The notes: generated by a model from the sequence alone, not told the origin. Numbered from the stretch's first letter, positions 20,191 to 30,780 are shown. The stretch: DNA of 34,118 bases from Elysia marginata (GCA_019649035.1 BMAT01002748.1:51122-85239), one strand, 5' to 3'. A program made the numbers and translations.

Positions 20191-20870
20191 GGGGTGAGTG
20201 GTTGTGCAATTGGTAGGGTGGTTGACAACTATTCAAGAGGTCTGGGTTTGATCCCCAGTTCAGGCAAACTTTATTTGTCTTGCAACCAGTCCAAATGAGT
20301 CTAAGTCGAAATTGGAAGATAGTCACTATGTCAGATAATTTATTGGTATCACAGAAAAGCTTATTTTCTCTATTTTCAATACAACAAATAGAAAAGCTCT
20401 ATCATCCTTCTGCATGAAGTTATTGCCATTTGACGTCGACAGGGTTACAGCTTATGAAATTTCAGAAAAGGGAGAAAACAGCATTTAAAATGTAGACGAC
20501 TATAAAGGTATTGAGGCCTTAGCAATCATACCAATTAAAATTAAACACCCAAAAAATGAAATTTAAACATCAATTAGGTGTCAAAACTGTTTAGAAATGG
20601 TTTTATCTCAATACCTAACACAAAAAATTTTTTACTTTTTAATACCCACTAAACTTTAAAAGCCTATATTTAAACTAAGCCTTTCCACTTACGACTCATT
20701 TGGACAGAATGCGAGACATTTGCTCCCCTGTGCCCACCCAGCACTTAATGGGAAACTAGGTCTCACTTGCTGAAAGTAAATTTCGGCAAGGAACGCAATG
20801 GCAAACTAACAAAACTAAGGCCCTGTTCCTTGTTCTCAGACTGAGGCTCTTGTAGAGTAAGCAAAACTTA
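20191..20870 (+). mobile_element. SINE interrupted by a MITE
   Basis: The left part (20191-20276) carries a tRNA-like head, GAGTGGTTGTGCAATTGGTA, and a B-box-like GGGTTTGATCCCC near 20245. After the inserted MITE the SINE body resumes at 20718 with TGCTCCCCTGTGCCCACCCA and GCACTTAATGGG, a type of segment common in invertebrate SINEs. The right limit is approximate. Confidence 0.65.
20277..20717 (+). mobile_element. 441-bp MITE (long GTCTTGC family), copy 1
   Basis: Inverted ends: GTCTTGCAACCAGTCC plus AAATGAGTCTAAGT on the left; ACTTACGACTCATTTGGACA plus GAATGCGAGAC on the right. ATTT occurs on both sides (20273-20276 and 20718-20721). A closely similar 440-bp copy is at 28402-28841. No coding capacity. 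Confidence 0.85.
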
Positions 20871-23092
20871 AGCATCAGATCAATTAGAAAAGATACGTGC
20901 CAAAAGCAACATTATCTCTCAGAAGATCAACAATTTTTAGAAATTCGATGACTTTTTCTCATTTTTTCTTATTCATTTGGTGTTATAATGAGCATTTTTA
21001 TACTTCATGATAAAGTTTAACCTTTTTTTTTTCAGTAGAAGACCAAACTTCACAATAAATATGTAAAAATATACAGAGAAAAGAGCTTTTAAACAAATGT
21101 ATTGTTATCAGAAAAAATGTTTGATTTCCCCATAGTTGGCCTTCTGAGGGTTAATTTTCTTTACCATGAGGACTTAACCATGAATTTGTAACAAGTAAGC
21201 AATAGTGAAAAGCAGTCTTTGTAAAGTATAGGCCAAGAAGTAGAAAGATCACAACACAATACTATTCTTATTGCTCATAATGATAAAGAGATATTTTGTG
21301 CTTCATTTTGATATTTTCAAATTTCATCCTTCCAGTTCATCAAATTGTCTTAAAACACAGGGAGTTTATAAGTGAGAATAAATGAACAAAATCTATTGAA
21401 ATAATCAGATCAACTTTAGAAGCATTTTAACAAAATCACAGCAAGGGGTAGGCAAAATTTTCAAAAGTGTTCAAATAAGCTTCAAGATAAGTTTCACACT
21501 TATAAAATGAAATAACTGTACATCTACTTTGTCTTTCCTATAAAAAAAAAGGGTAGAACTAGAAACAGCTCTATTTTTTTTAATCATAAAAGCGTATTTT
21601 AAAGCACCTGCATTGCTATTAGTATGAGGATTTTTTTGTTTACAAAATTCAATAGAGAGAGTTGTATTGAAAAATAAGTAATAGTTGTTTAACAAAATCC
21701 ATGACAAAATGCTATGAAAAAAAATAAAATTGCATTCAATACCGGTAATGGAAACTTTGCAGCATCCTGTTGATATCACAAACTGACAAAATTAAGACCA
21801 AAAAATCCAATTTTGTTTCATAATCTTTGTAGCATCACAATATACTATAAAACAAAGATGGGGCCAAAAGTTACCCAAGATTCACTTGATGAAAAGGTTT
21901 GATTTACTTTTTACAGAATTTGCCATTTTAGGACCAGTTAAAGATCATTTATTTTTTTCTAATTTGACACAATGATAGTGACCAAATAAACTTATAACTG
22001 TGCTGAACAACAAAACAAAGGGCGAAATAAGCCCCAATTGTGTACAGTTCTATATGCTTGACTAAAAAAAAAGCTTGAAAACAATGGCATTAAATGGCCT
22101 TCCACAAAAGGAGTCAAGAATCTTTCCAGCTTTAGTTAAAAAACAAACTCGTGTAATTTGATGTTTAGAGTTTCAAGCTGTTTACTTATCAATTTACACA
22201 AAAAAGGGTGCTACTTTTCCCTTGACCCAGTAATATTATCACAAATTAAAAATGCAAGACTTATATCATCACATAGGAAATCCCAAAAAATAGGATGCAA
22301 AAAATTTGCAAGGCAATACAAAACGCTGTACCTTAAAGCTTGAAGCTTATGATTTGCAAATGCTATTTTGTGTTTAATCTTAATGCATAAATGTTTGAAT
22401 ATTACTAAATAAACAAGGAAGGTTGGGAAAAAAGCAGGTTTTTTTTTTCTTCAGAAATCACATTCACAGCCAAAAAATGTCGGGCAGAAGAAAATCTGAG
22501 AGTGAGCATGCCTTGCTCTATTAATATGACCCCTTATCATTGATAATGATATAAAACACTCATTTCGCTATTATAAGAAGCTTTATCACTGTGTAATGAC
22601 TAGAAGTTGTATTTTGTTTTAAATCAACTTTGTATTCATGTTGCCCTGAAAATAAATTTAGAGGATTTTCAGAGATACCACAGCACCACTGATAAATTTT
22701 TTGCATTACAAATTATTTCTTTTACAAAAAATTTCAATTTATTTATAAAATTTTTTAATAATAAAATAGAGACTACACATTTCAATCGCAAAGGTCTTTT
22801 ACTGTTACTTCAATAACCATATGAGAAACCTTGAAGAAACTGAAACAGATGTTTATAGGAGTTTTAAATGTTTTCCAAAATCATTGCTGTTGTTTACCAC
22901 TCCATACTAAATATTTCAAGGGGGATTTTTTTCAAAGGGAAATGGGGGGAACTGTTTACTTTACTTTATTTTTGATTTCTGGAGAGCAATACTTTTTCTT
23001 TGACCCTTTAGTTTAAGACACTGTAGTCTTACTAATCATTATAATATGTAAAAATGCCCGCATCTTATCAACCTCCAGCTTGGTTGATATAT
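20871..23092. other. Intergenic, unassigned
   Basis: AT-rich with long A and T runs. Short ORFs at 21471-21779, 22158-22343, 22607-22816 and 22831-23016 are lysine-, phenylalanine- and asparagine-rich translations of AT-rich DNA with no recognisable domain. Confidence 0.6.
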
Positions 23093-23327
23093 GTCTTACA
23101 AATAGGTCCGATGTCAAAATTTTAATTAATGAAAACACCTTTTGTAAACTAATTTATTCCTTTTATCTTCATGCTTCAAATAAAAAAGGTTCTAATATTT
23201 TTCTACAAAATTCTGATAATTTCATGGGGTTTTTTTAAAGTTCAGAAAAAGGACTGTTCAAAATATCAACGTCTTATAATGTGAAATATGATGGGACATC
23301 CAACTTATTTGCACTGGTTGCAATAAA
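23093..23327 (+). mobile_element. MITE, short GTCTTGC family (decayed right end)
   Basis: Starts GTCTTACAAATAGGTCCGAT, contains TTCAAAATATCAACGTCTT, and ends CCAACTTATTTGCACTGG then TTGCAATAA, a mutated form of the family end. It is about 235 bases. It lies between the two genes, beyond the likely RNF103 3' end. Confidence 0.55.
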
Positions 23328-23582
23328 ATATGGGCTTAGCCAATCAACAGATAACTAAAACTAATTTTAACTTAGAAAAAAAGGACATTCTGTGAAAAGA
23401 ATAAGGTTAATAAATTCATTTAATTTGATATGTTATTATCTTACATTTAGTGGGCATCATTAAACTATCACACAACAATACTGATGTTAGTACTGCACTC
23501 TAAATTTTTTATCAAAACCCAAATAACAAAAACTGATAGTTTTTTTCATTAGTTAAAAAGTATTCTATAATATAAATATATT

Positions 23583-23588
23583 TTTATT
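23583..23588 (-). terminator. Candidate polyadenylation signal for the RNF103 homologue
   Basis: TTTATT on the + strand reads AATAAA on the - strand, about 410 bases after the stop codon. It is the first canonical hexamer downstream of the gene and is followed by T-rich sequence. Use is not proven. Confidence 0.35.
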
Positions 23589-23998
23589 GTTTGTGCAGCC
23601 AAGTACAAAATCAAAATTTGCAAAGATTTGGGCGTGTTAATCTATAAATATATGATTTTCGAGGTCCCAGTATAGGTAAATATTTTTTTGGAAAAAAAAA
23701 TCAGTATATGTGGTTCAAACACTTGATGAGGCATAAGCAAAAAAATGATTGCAATATTGTGAAGCGCTAAGCTAATCCTAACCATTAGAAACTCAGGCCT
23801 AACGATTATCGATAAATAAAGTAAATGAAATTTGATTGGGACTTTAAAACCTTTGCCAATTTACCAAACAATCACTGAATCAGTCTTTCTACAAATTTAT
23901 CTACATGTATATACTACCAACTACAAATTAGCGTATATGTGCAGTAAAGAAAAGATTTCCCCCAAAATTTCTTTTTTAAAGCCAGAAAAAGAACTTCC

Positions 23999-26015
23999 TT
24001 AAGAATGCTGAGACTGAGAGGGATGGGGCCTATAAGATGGCCATCGGCACATAGGACAGAAGTGTTTATCTCTATTCAGCCATGAGATGATGCAGGTTTC
24101 GTGGAAGACATGCCCACATGGAAGCCCGCAGAGTGATGCTAGTGGGAGATACTCTTCTAAGCATATAACACACTGGTAGCTCTCTAGATAACCTGCAGGA
24201 AAGTTGCCTCCAGCTTGGCTCCTGGATGGCAACACTGCTCCTGAGGTTTCTGAAGGGTACGGTTTGGAGTTGTGATGGCTTTCATGGGGGAGGGAGACCT
24301 CAACACCCAATGAAGGGGTGTGTGCTGAACATCTCATTCCTGTTCTAGAGTTACTGTCATCATAAGAATGAGTTTGGGGAGAGTTAGATGTTCCAGAATG
24401 TTGCAGAGTTTGTAGGCAAGTACTGCAAAGGACATTGGGGCTACTTGAGTTTGTATCCATATTAGACGAAACTGGTGATGATCTTTCCAAGTCCAAATCA
24501 TTTGAGGAGGGCAAAGTGCTGTGCAATTGTATTCTCCCACTACCTGGCTTTGACTCCACTCGGATCTTTCCACAGCGTAAACACTTGACCTGCCCCTCCT
24601 CTACATGTCGGGAATAAAAATCTCTATGACACTGTGTAGATGCCGCAAGAGATTCAGTTTTTAAAAGTTGGGGATTACAAGAAGTTAGAGTTGCTGCAGA
24701 AACATTTTCAGAAGAAGAGGGATTGTCTTTTGTACGTGACTCCTCAGAAATCTTTGAGGACTGGTTTTTAGCTGTGGAATTCCCTGCAGCTGTTGGACAA
24801 ACTTGATCATATTCACTTTCTTGTGATGCAACTGAAATCTCTGAAGATTGTGAACCAGATGCCTCCAACATAAGGGTGGCTTCAACCGCTTTAACATTTA
24901 GTTGGGCCCTCTCAGATAGAGAGACTGGACGAAATTTCCAGGTAGGTAAGTGCTGAATATATTCAGGAGATATTGGAGGAGATAGCCAGATAGATGGTTG
25001 AGAAAGGCGAGATCCAAAGACATCCAGACCACCTAAAAGATCATAACCACCTACACGCATGGGCTCAAAGAAATCATTGGGTCGTAAGTGAGTAAGTGTT
25101 CTCATCTGACTGAAGTTAAACCAGTCAGTATCTCCATCTATTTCTTCTGATCTAAACCTTTTACACAGTAAAGTGAGAACTGTAACAAAAGTTGCAAAGG
25201 TCAAAAACAGGAAGACTGGATGGTTGACGTAATAGTGGTAGTCTCCACGAAGCATTTGACCTAAATTTGACATACTAAAAGTTCGAGCACCTTTAAGAGC
25301 TAGCAAGGGAAATTGATCTAAATATGGCATTTGAAAAATCGCGATAATGGGTAGCCAAAGCAAAATGACCATCAAGTTGTACTTGAAAACACACCAAGCA
25401 AACTTTTTAAAACGTTTTGTGAAGCTACAATTTGAAATGAACAACTCTAACCAAGATACTGCATTTGCTAAACAGAAGCTTATAATAAAAATATCATTTA
25501 AGCAGGGGTAAAGTGACTTTAAAAACCTCTCCATGCCAACAAAAGAATAGGGTTCTCCATGGCGAGCACCATATGTGTAATTTTTTTCAGCAGTATAAAC
25601 TACATAAGCTGGTAAATTAGTTATCTTTGAATGGTTCAGGAGTCTTTGCCATTTGGAGAAATTTTTGTTACTTTGGTTCAACGAAACAAGCCCAAATTTA
25701 ACACGTCCAGGAAATTTGACGCTTAGTGCAGAATAGAAGAGAGGCGTGGTCTCTGACTGTGTGAAGAGGACAACTCGCACCTCAGGTTCCAAGTGGATTT
25801 TCCTCCCCAAATGCTGCCAGTGAGAAGTGAAATCACTGATATTAGCAATGTGATCTATCTTTTCATTCAACTTGTCTCTAACCCAGCGCAGGAGTGCTGT
25901 CTCCCTTACAGGTGAACCAGAGAAATTGTATAGGGCCACATTAGCCTTTTTCTGATGCTGAGATGGTAAGGCAAGCAGGACAAAGTTGGAGTGCCAGCTT
26001 TTCCGATGACAGTAC
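23999..26015 (-). CDS. RNF103: RNF103 homologue, large final exon (lumenal domain, membrane segments, linker, RING-H2)
   Basis: The acceptor CTGTTAACAG precedes 26015, and the TAA stop is at 24001-23999. One uninterrupted frame encodes residues 171-841. PLFYSALSVKFPGRVKFGLV (lumenal, thioredoxin-like fold region in the family) is followed by three hydrophobic segments separated by short loops. The Ser/Thr/Asn-rich linker spans about 550-780. The terminal RING is CVICLEEY through FCPMCRWPSYRP. Vertebrate RNF103 also encodes this part in one large last exon. The linker holds two extra CxxC pairs (C648/C651 and C700/C703). Confidence 0.95.
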
Positions 26016-29000
26016 CTGTTAACAGAATAGGGAATTAAACTTAGATTGATAGTCATTAGGTGAATAAAATCATATCTACGGTGGAAACCTAATAATTCAA
26101 AATCTCATGGACGTGCAGAAAAACTTCGATTTAAGAGGATTTGAATTATACTTAATGAGCCATGTTTATGTTTTAAGCCACTTCTCAGTTCTATAGAACC
26201 TTCCTCTCTCACCCCACCCTTGCATAAAGGCAGAAACAAAGTTATTCTATCAAGGACAATTTTGTGTAGATTCTTGGGTGGCAGCTTTGTGCAGTAAGTG
26301 TTTATCATAAAACTGTCATGCTTTGGAAAAGTAAAACTGTTTGGGATTAGAAGGAAAACTTTCTGCAAGCCTCAATATAAACTTTAAATTAAGAGAACTG
26401 AACCTTATGAACTTTGAATAATGAGTTCAAATCTAACAAAGCCAAATAGAAAAAGGTAGATTACTTTGAATTACAAGAAATTTGAAAAATTTCAAAATTC
26501 AATTTTGGAGGTTTCCACTGTATTGAAAACCAAAATGAAGTGCAATCTTCAGCCACTAGAGACCTTAAGCACACGCACCGTGTCTCAGTACGCGTACGTG
26601 AAAATCGGGAAAGCAGATTGAGAAACTATAAAAATAATGAAACCAGTTTCTAAAAATAGAACGTCTGTGGGTCTATTTTTAGAAACTGGTTTCATTATTT
26701 TTATAGTTTCTCAATCTGCTTTCCCGATTTTCAGGTACGCGTAGTGAGACACGGCACGTGTGCTAAAGGTCTCTATTGTTAACTTTAAAACTGCACAAAC
26801 AAAAATGAATTTATGAAATAAATTTTATAATTTTCAATCACTCAATCAAAGAGCAGTGACTTCTATAAATCCACACCAATTTCTTTAAAATTAACAAAGG
26901 AACATTCACATAAAACAATTCTTCTGTTCACATAAAAAGGTGATGAGATTAAAAAAAAACAGGCAATATATATATATATATATATATATCTTTCATTCTT
27001 ATCTAATCTGTGCTTCTGCTTGCAAAATAGAAAAATAAATAAAACCTGACCAACACCAATTTTAGTAATATTCATGTAAAAAAAGCATAACGGTTTCAGA
27101 ATACAAAAATAATCAAGAATATATTTGACTCTCTGATCTAAAATTTGAGTGCGAGACACTATAGATGTAATTTCTTTCTTAACAGCTACTACTTGCACAC
27201 AACTCTAACCTTGAGTCCAATGCGCAGTCTAAATGACCCATGCGCACTCCAAACCTGATCAGCTTGCGCTTCAAAATTTTCCATCTAGAGTCGCCGATGA
27301 GATGAGACCCTCTGCCAAGTTGAGGAATGCCAACCACACGGACTAGCCACACACTATCCTTGGCATCTTCCACCTAAATATAAAACGAAGAAAATCTCAA
27401 CAATTAGAGAGGAAAAGGCATCAAGTTTGACTTAAACATAAAAATTTTTAATTGCTTGCATTTATACCTACATGTAAAGAGACATCGTTGTCATTTCTTG
27501 CATAATATTAATGGAAGTTACAGACAAATTAAATTGTATAGATTGCGCGATTGGAATTCAACTAAAAGACATGAATACAGGAATTAATCTTCGAGTGTCT
27601 CCTCTTGTTTTCATATTTCTGTCTTCATGCTTTCTTTTATTCATTTAGCTGAATAACTCAACATCAAACATGGTTAAAAAAAACTACACCCTGGGATATC
27701 AGACTTAAAACACCCAAGCCTTATATTATATTTGAAAACAAGCATGATCTCTTCTCTGTTTTGACTGCTGTCAGATATGATCCTTTTTTTAACTGAGCCA
27801 AACAACACTTAATATTACTTTCATATATATATTTTTCCCCTGCAAAGCTATATTTTAGTTCCCACATTTTTAAAGTAATTCTTTTTTTATCATACTGGAA
27901 AAGTAACAATGAGCAGCCATTCCAGTAAAATGGAAGAATATCAAAAGGGAGAAATAATTTCTGGCTATGTATTTTAAATTAAAGGCAGTGATAATGATCT
28001 GCTGTGTTCCATGCAAAAGCAGTTGTGGAAGACTTCACCTGAAATTATGTATACATTACATGTCAGAAAATAAAATTACCAGGTCTTTGAATATTGACCC
28101 GCTACACTGGGTGTTCACTGAGATTTTGCAACTCTCTTCAAAGCAGTGTAATTGTAAACCAGTGAGGTGTTTTAAAATGGACCAGTAACACAAATTATAA
28201 AGTTAACAAACCTGCTCTATAAAGTGAGCACCTGATGTAAAGTTGGTCTCCACCTCTGACAGATCATCCAGTTGACTGTGTTCTGCATCTTCAACACTGA
28301 CTTGACCTAGTAATGTATTAGTAGTAAAGGAGTAAATGAGTAGAATTAAGTCTTTGCCGGTTATGCCAGCAGAGCTATTTTGATATATCCAAAACACATA
28401 TGTCTTGCAACCAGTCCAAATGAGGCTTAAGTTGAAAGTGGAAGGTAATCAGATATTGGTATCACAGAAAAGCATATTTTCTTCACTTTCAAATACAACA
28501 AACAGAAAAGCTCTATCATGCTTCTGTATAAAGTTATAGCCATTTGAAGTCGGCAGGGTTAGGACTTGTGAAATTTCAGAGAGGGGAGAAAATTGCATTT
28601 AAAATTTAGACACTATAAAGGTGTAGAGGCCTTAGCAACCAATTAATTGAAATTAAACACATAAAGCATGAATTTCAACATGAATCAGGTGTGAAAATTG
28701 TTTAGAAATAGTTTTACCGTCAATATCTGATTACTGAAATCTAAATAAAAATTTGACTTGCAACCACCCACTTAAGTTTGAAAGCCTATAATTCAAAACT
28801 AGGCCTTTCGACTTACAACTCATTTGGACAAAATGCGAGACACATATACTTGATTCAATACTTCTTAATACTTATGTTGTTAGAATACAATTAGCTGGTG
28901 CTTTTGTCCGGTGTGATGGAAACTTTATGGCAACAAGAAAAAGAGGGACTTTTGAAATATTTTATTTTACATGATTTTTTTACTCAGAGCTTTTGCATTT

Positions 29001-30634
29001 AGCGTTTTACAAAAAAAAAGATAATTGAAATTCACTAGTTTTACGTAACCTTTTCTAAAACTGTCATTCATACTTTGAGGAACAAAGTTTCGTTTAACAA
29101 AACATTTGAATCCATGATACCAGTACCAGTTCAATTTAACCCCGTTGTGACCTATAACATACGCCTTACATCCTATTTTCCATGACAAGGTGCAGACATG
29201 ACGTACGTTGTTCTAAAATCAGCAGATTTTGCAGTTCCCTATGACACTTACTGTGACTTAGTCATACAATGTACTGCGTAAAAGATACATTTTTAAACGC
29301 AGTGTTATATAAAATTTAACATTATGAAATTTGGAATTCAGCAAAGCTAAAAATATACGAATAATCCAACTCTTTAACAAAAAACTACCACATCACGACA
29401 ATCGACAAAACCTCTATCATGAAGAGGTTAAAATGGTAACTAATACAGTAATAGGCTCTTTGTTTTCATCATCCAAGATTTTCAAATATTTTATAATTTA
29501 CTAATAGAGGACAAAATGACAAAAATATTAAGCTTGAACATAACTCTTAAGAGTGATAAAAAAAGAGCAGATAAGTAAAAAAAGATGAGGAACTCTTTAT
29601 CGTTTCCTTCAGATGCATCACTAAGATATTCAATGGTAATCATAATTGCAGCATTTTGACCAGCTGAAATAGTTATAAATATACTTTCAGTATCAAAGTT
29701 TTGGAAAAGTGGGCATTTTTTTCAAGAAGACCATACGAAATGAATATTTATAAACCTAATGTTTCCAAGAGAAAAGCCTGATGATTAACCCCTTTGTGAC
29801 CTATAACGCACACTGTACGTCCTATTTATCATGACAAGATGCTGGCACGACGTATGTTGTACGTCCTCAAATCAGTGGATTTCGTTGTTCCCCGTGACGC
29901 TTAATCATACAATCTAGGTTGTGTTTTGCACTGCATTTATAAGAGGGGCATTTAATGCAGAATTATTTAAAATCTGACTTTATAATTGGAGTTTAGTTAT
30001 GTTAAAAATATTAGGACAATCCCACTCTTTAACCAGAAACTGCCACGTCATGACGATCGACAAAACCAACGTTACGAAGGGGTTAAAGAACTATGAGACT
30101 TAAACGTTTATGAGTAGGCCTACAGGTAATTATATTATATTCCTAATAAGTTTCCAGAGTATAGTAAAATACAGTAAGAATAAGACTTTAGTTTAAGTTT
30201 AACATTTTAAAACTTTGTTCTTGAATACTGCTTTAAAAGTGGTCAAGTTAAACTATATTGTATTCAATTATAGCATTATTAGATTCTGATTAGATTTCAG
30301 TGATAAAATTAATCAAATATATTTCAAAGCAAAACATTTTCATCTTGACATCATAAGATTCAAACTATATACATTTTAACTAACCTGAAACAGTGACAAG
30401 TTCAGTAAGCTCAGATTTTTCCACAACACCCTCATAGCTAAGCCCTCGCTGATCAAGCAGAGCTTTCAGTTGTACCACAGATAGCAGTACTGGATCCAGC
30501 AAGCGGCATTGCTGGCTGGAGCAGCTAGGCAACCCAGGTAGACCAAGCTCACACCAGGCTAGGGCCTCAAATATGCGAGCCAGTACAAACAGCAGGAGGA
30601 TGTAAAGTAACAGGAAGCATAATTTCAACCACAT
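23999..30634 (-). CDS. RNF103: RNF103 (KF-1) homologue, ER membrane RING-H2 E3 ubiquitin ligase
   Basis: Four coding exons on the - strand, 30634-30385, 28306-28212, 27373-27210 and 26015-23999, join in frame to 842 codons including the stop (841 residues; human RNF103 has 685). The N-terminus MWLKLCFLLLYILLLFVLAR is a signal-anchor-like hydrophobic segment close to vertebrate RNF103. A lumenal region runs to about 340, with three further hydrophobic segments near 344-363, 379-398 and 436-454. Next come the conserved PISPEYIQHLPTWKFRP (517-533), a long Ser-rich linker and a C-terminal RING-H2. Its ligands are C785, C788, C803, H805, H808, C811, C823 and C826. The family acts in the ER membrane in ubiquitination and ER-associated degradation. 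The start is set by homology, an A at -3 and an in-frame TAA upstream. The extra length lies mainly in the linker. Confidence 0.95.
26079..26520 (-). mobile_element. Pogo/Tigger-like non-autonomous DNA element
   Basis: The ends are CGGTGGAAACCT (left) and AGGTTTCCACTG (right, inverted), flanked by TA at 26077-26078 and 26521-26522. Subterminal text such as ACTTCGATTTAAGAGGATTT is Tigger-like. It is 442 bases with no transposase. It begins 63 bases upstream of the RNF103 last-exon acceptor. Strand is arbitrary. Confidence 0.75.
26559..26773. mobile_element. Foldback MITE with 102-bp near-perfect arms
   Basis: Left arm 26559-26660, 11-base loop 26661-26671, right arm 26672-26773. By eye the arms match at about 97 of 102 positions; the mismatches are all in the outer 45 bases and the inner 57 pair perfectly. 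TA flanks both sides (26557-26558 and 26774-26775), and both ends read GAGACCTT inward. No coding capacity. It lies in RNF103 intron 3. Confidence 0.9.
26966..26989. repeat. (AT)n microsatellite
   Basis: An uninterrupted AT dinucleotide run of about 24 bases within RNF103 intron 3. Confidence 0.95.
27210..27373 (-). CDS. RNF103: RNF103 homologue, coding exon 3
   Basis: The acceptor is TTATATTTAG before 27373. The donor is GTTAGA at 27209, chosen because it alone leaves the two bases needed for exon 4; the later GT sites near 27182-27200 give the wrong phase. The exon encodes VEDAKDSVWLVRVVG, then RWKILKRKLIRFGVRMGHLD, aligning with the vertebrate VEDTKDGIWLVQV region. The junction gives DSRYCHRKSW, matching the conserved PRYCRRRGW site. 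Confidence 0.92.
28212..28306 (-). CDS. RNF103: RNF103 homologue, coding exon 2
   Basis: The acceptor on the - strand is ATTACTAG before 28306 and the donor is GTTTGT at 28211. The 95 bases encode residues 85-115 after a split glycine codon, ending TNFTSGAHFIEQ. This corresponds to the family's acidic segment and the conserved TNFSGE-HFYE stretch. NFT at residues 105-107 is a possible lumenal N-glycosylation sequon (inference). Confidence 0.9.
28402..28841 (+). mobile_element. 440-bp MITE (long GTCTTGC family), copy 2
   Basis: Same termini, length and interior as the copy at 20277-20717, for example GGTATCACAGAAAAGC, AAAAGCTCTATCATGCTTC and AGGCCTTAGCAA. ACATAT flanks both sides (28396-28401 and 28842-28847). 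It lies in the first coding intron of RNF103, within 100 bases of exon 2. Confidence 0.87.
29140..29427 (+). mobile_element. piggyBac-type MITE, copy 1
   Basis: TTAA flanks both sides (29136-29139 and 29428-29431). The left end is CCCCGTTGTGACCTATAACA and the right end is a decayed inverse, ATCATGAAGAGG. The 288-base interior parallels copy 2 (CATGACAAG, ATCAGCAGATTT, CCACATCACGACAATCGACA). Confidence 0.8.
29789..30082 (+). mobile_element. piggyBac-type MITE, copy 2
   Basis: TTAA flanks both sides (29785-29788 and 30083-30086). The ends are CCCCTTTGTGAC and GTTACGAAGGGG, an inverted pair with few mismatches. It is 294 bases and in the same orientation as copy 1, about 360 bases away, in the first coding intron of RNF103. 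Confidence 0.88.
30385..30634 (-). CDS. RNF103: RNF103 homologue, coding exon 1 (signal anchor)
   Basis: The ATG is at 30634-30632 in the context GCAAGGATG. It encodes residues 1-83 and one extra base before the donor GTTAGT at 30384. The first 26 residues are strongly hydrophobic. The later part (LDPVLLSVVQLKALLDQRGL, then SYEGVVEKSELTELV) aligns well with the vertebrate N-terminal lumenal region. An insertion near residues 34-43 (LPSCSSQQC) adds three cysteines and serines. Confidence 0.93.
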
Positions 30635-30780
30635 CCTTGCTGGAGCGAAGAATAAATGCACAACAAGGCAGATGGATGTGGAGCTTTAAGGTAATTTGAT
30701 GATCACTAAAAATCTAGGCTATCCGAAGTATCAACTCAGCGTCATTGGACTTGACTCTTTCTTTTGAAGGGCCGTCATCC
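30635..30780 (-). other. RNF103: RNF103 homologue 5' untranslated part of the start-codon exon
   Basis: A good acceptor (AAACTTTTTTCTAG) ends at 30781 on the - strand, so this exon probably begins at 30780. The leader contains a 15-codon upstream ORF (30778-30731) and an in-frame stop before the true ATG. The acceptor is predicted from sequence only. Confidence 0.5.

Noticed and set aside
26863-27198. 111-codon - strand ORF with a YIYIYIYI run
   Set aside because: It is translation of the (AT)n microsatellite and intron sequence.
27179-27209. Extension of RNF103 exon 3 to a later donor
   Set aside because: All GT sites there leave one base, which breaks the frame with exon 4; the GTTAGA donor at 27209 gives the conserved DSRYCHRKSW junction.
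30635-30661. Earlier RNF103 start using the in-frame GTG at 30661
   Set aside because: Not an ATG; homology begins exactly at the ATG at 30634, and an in-frame stop lies just upstream.
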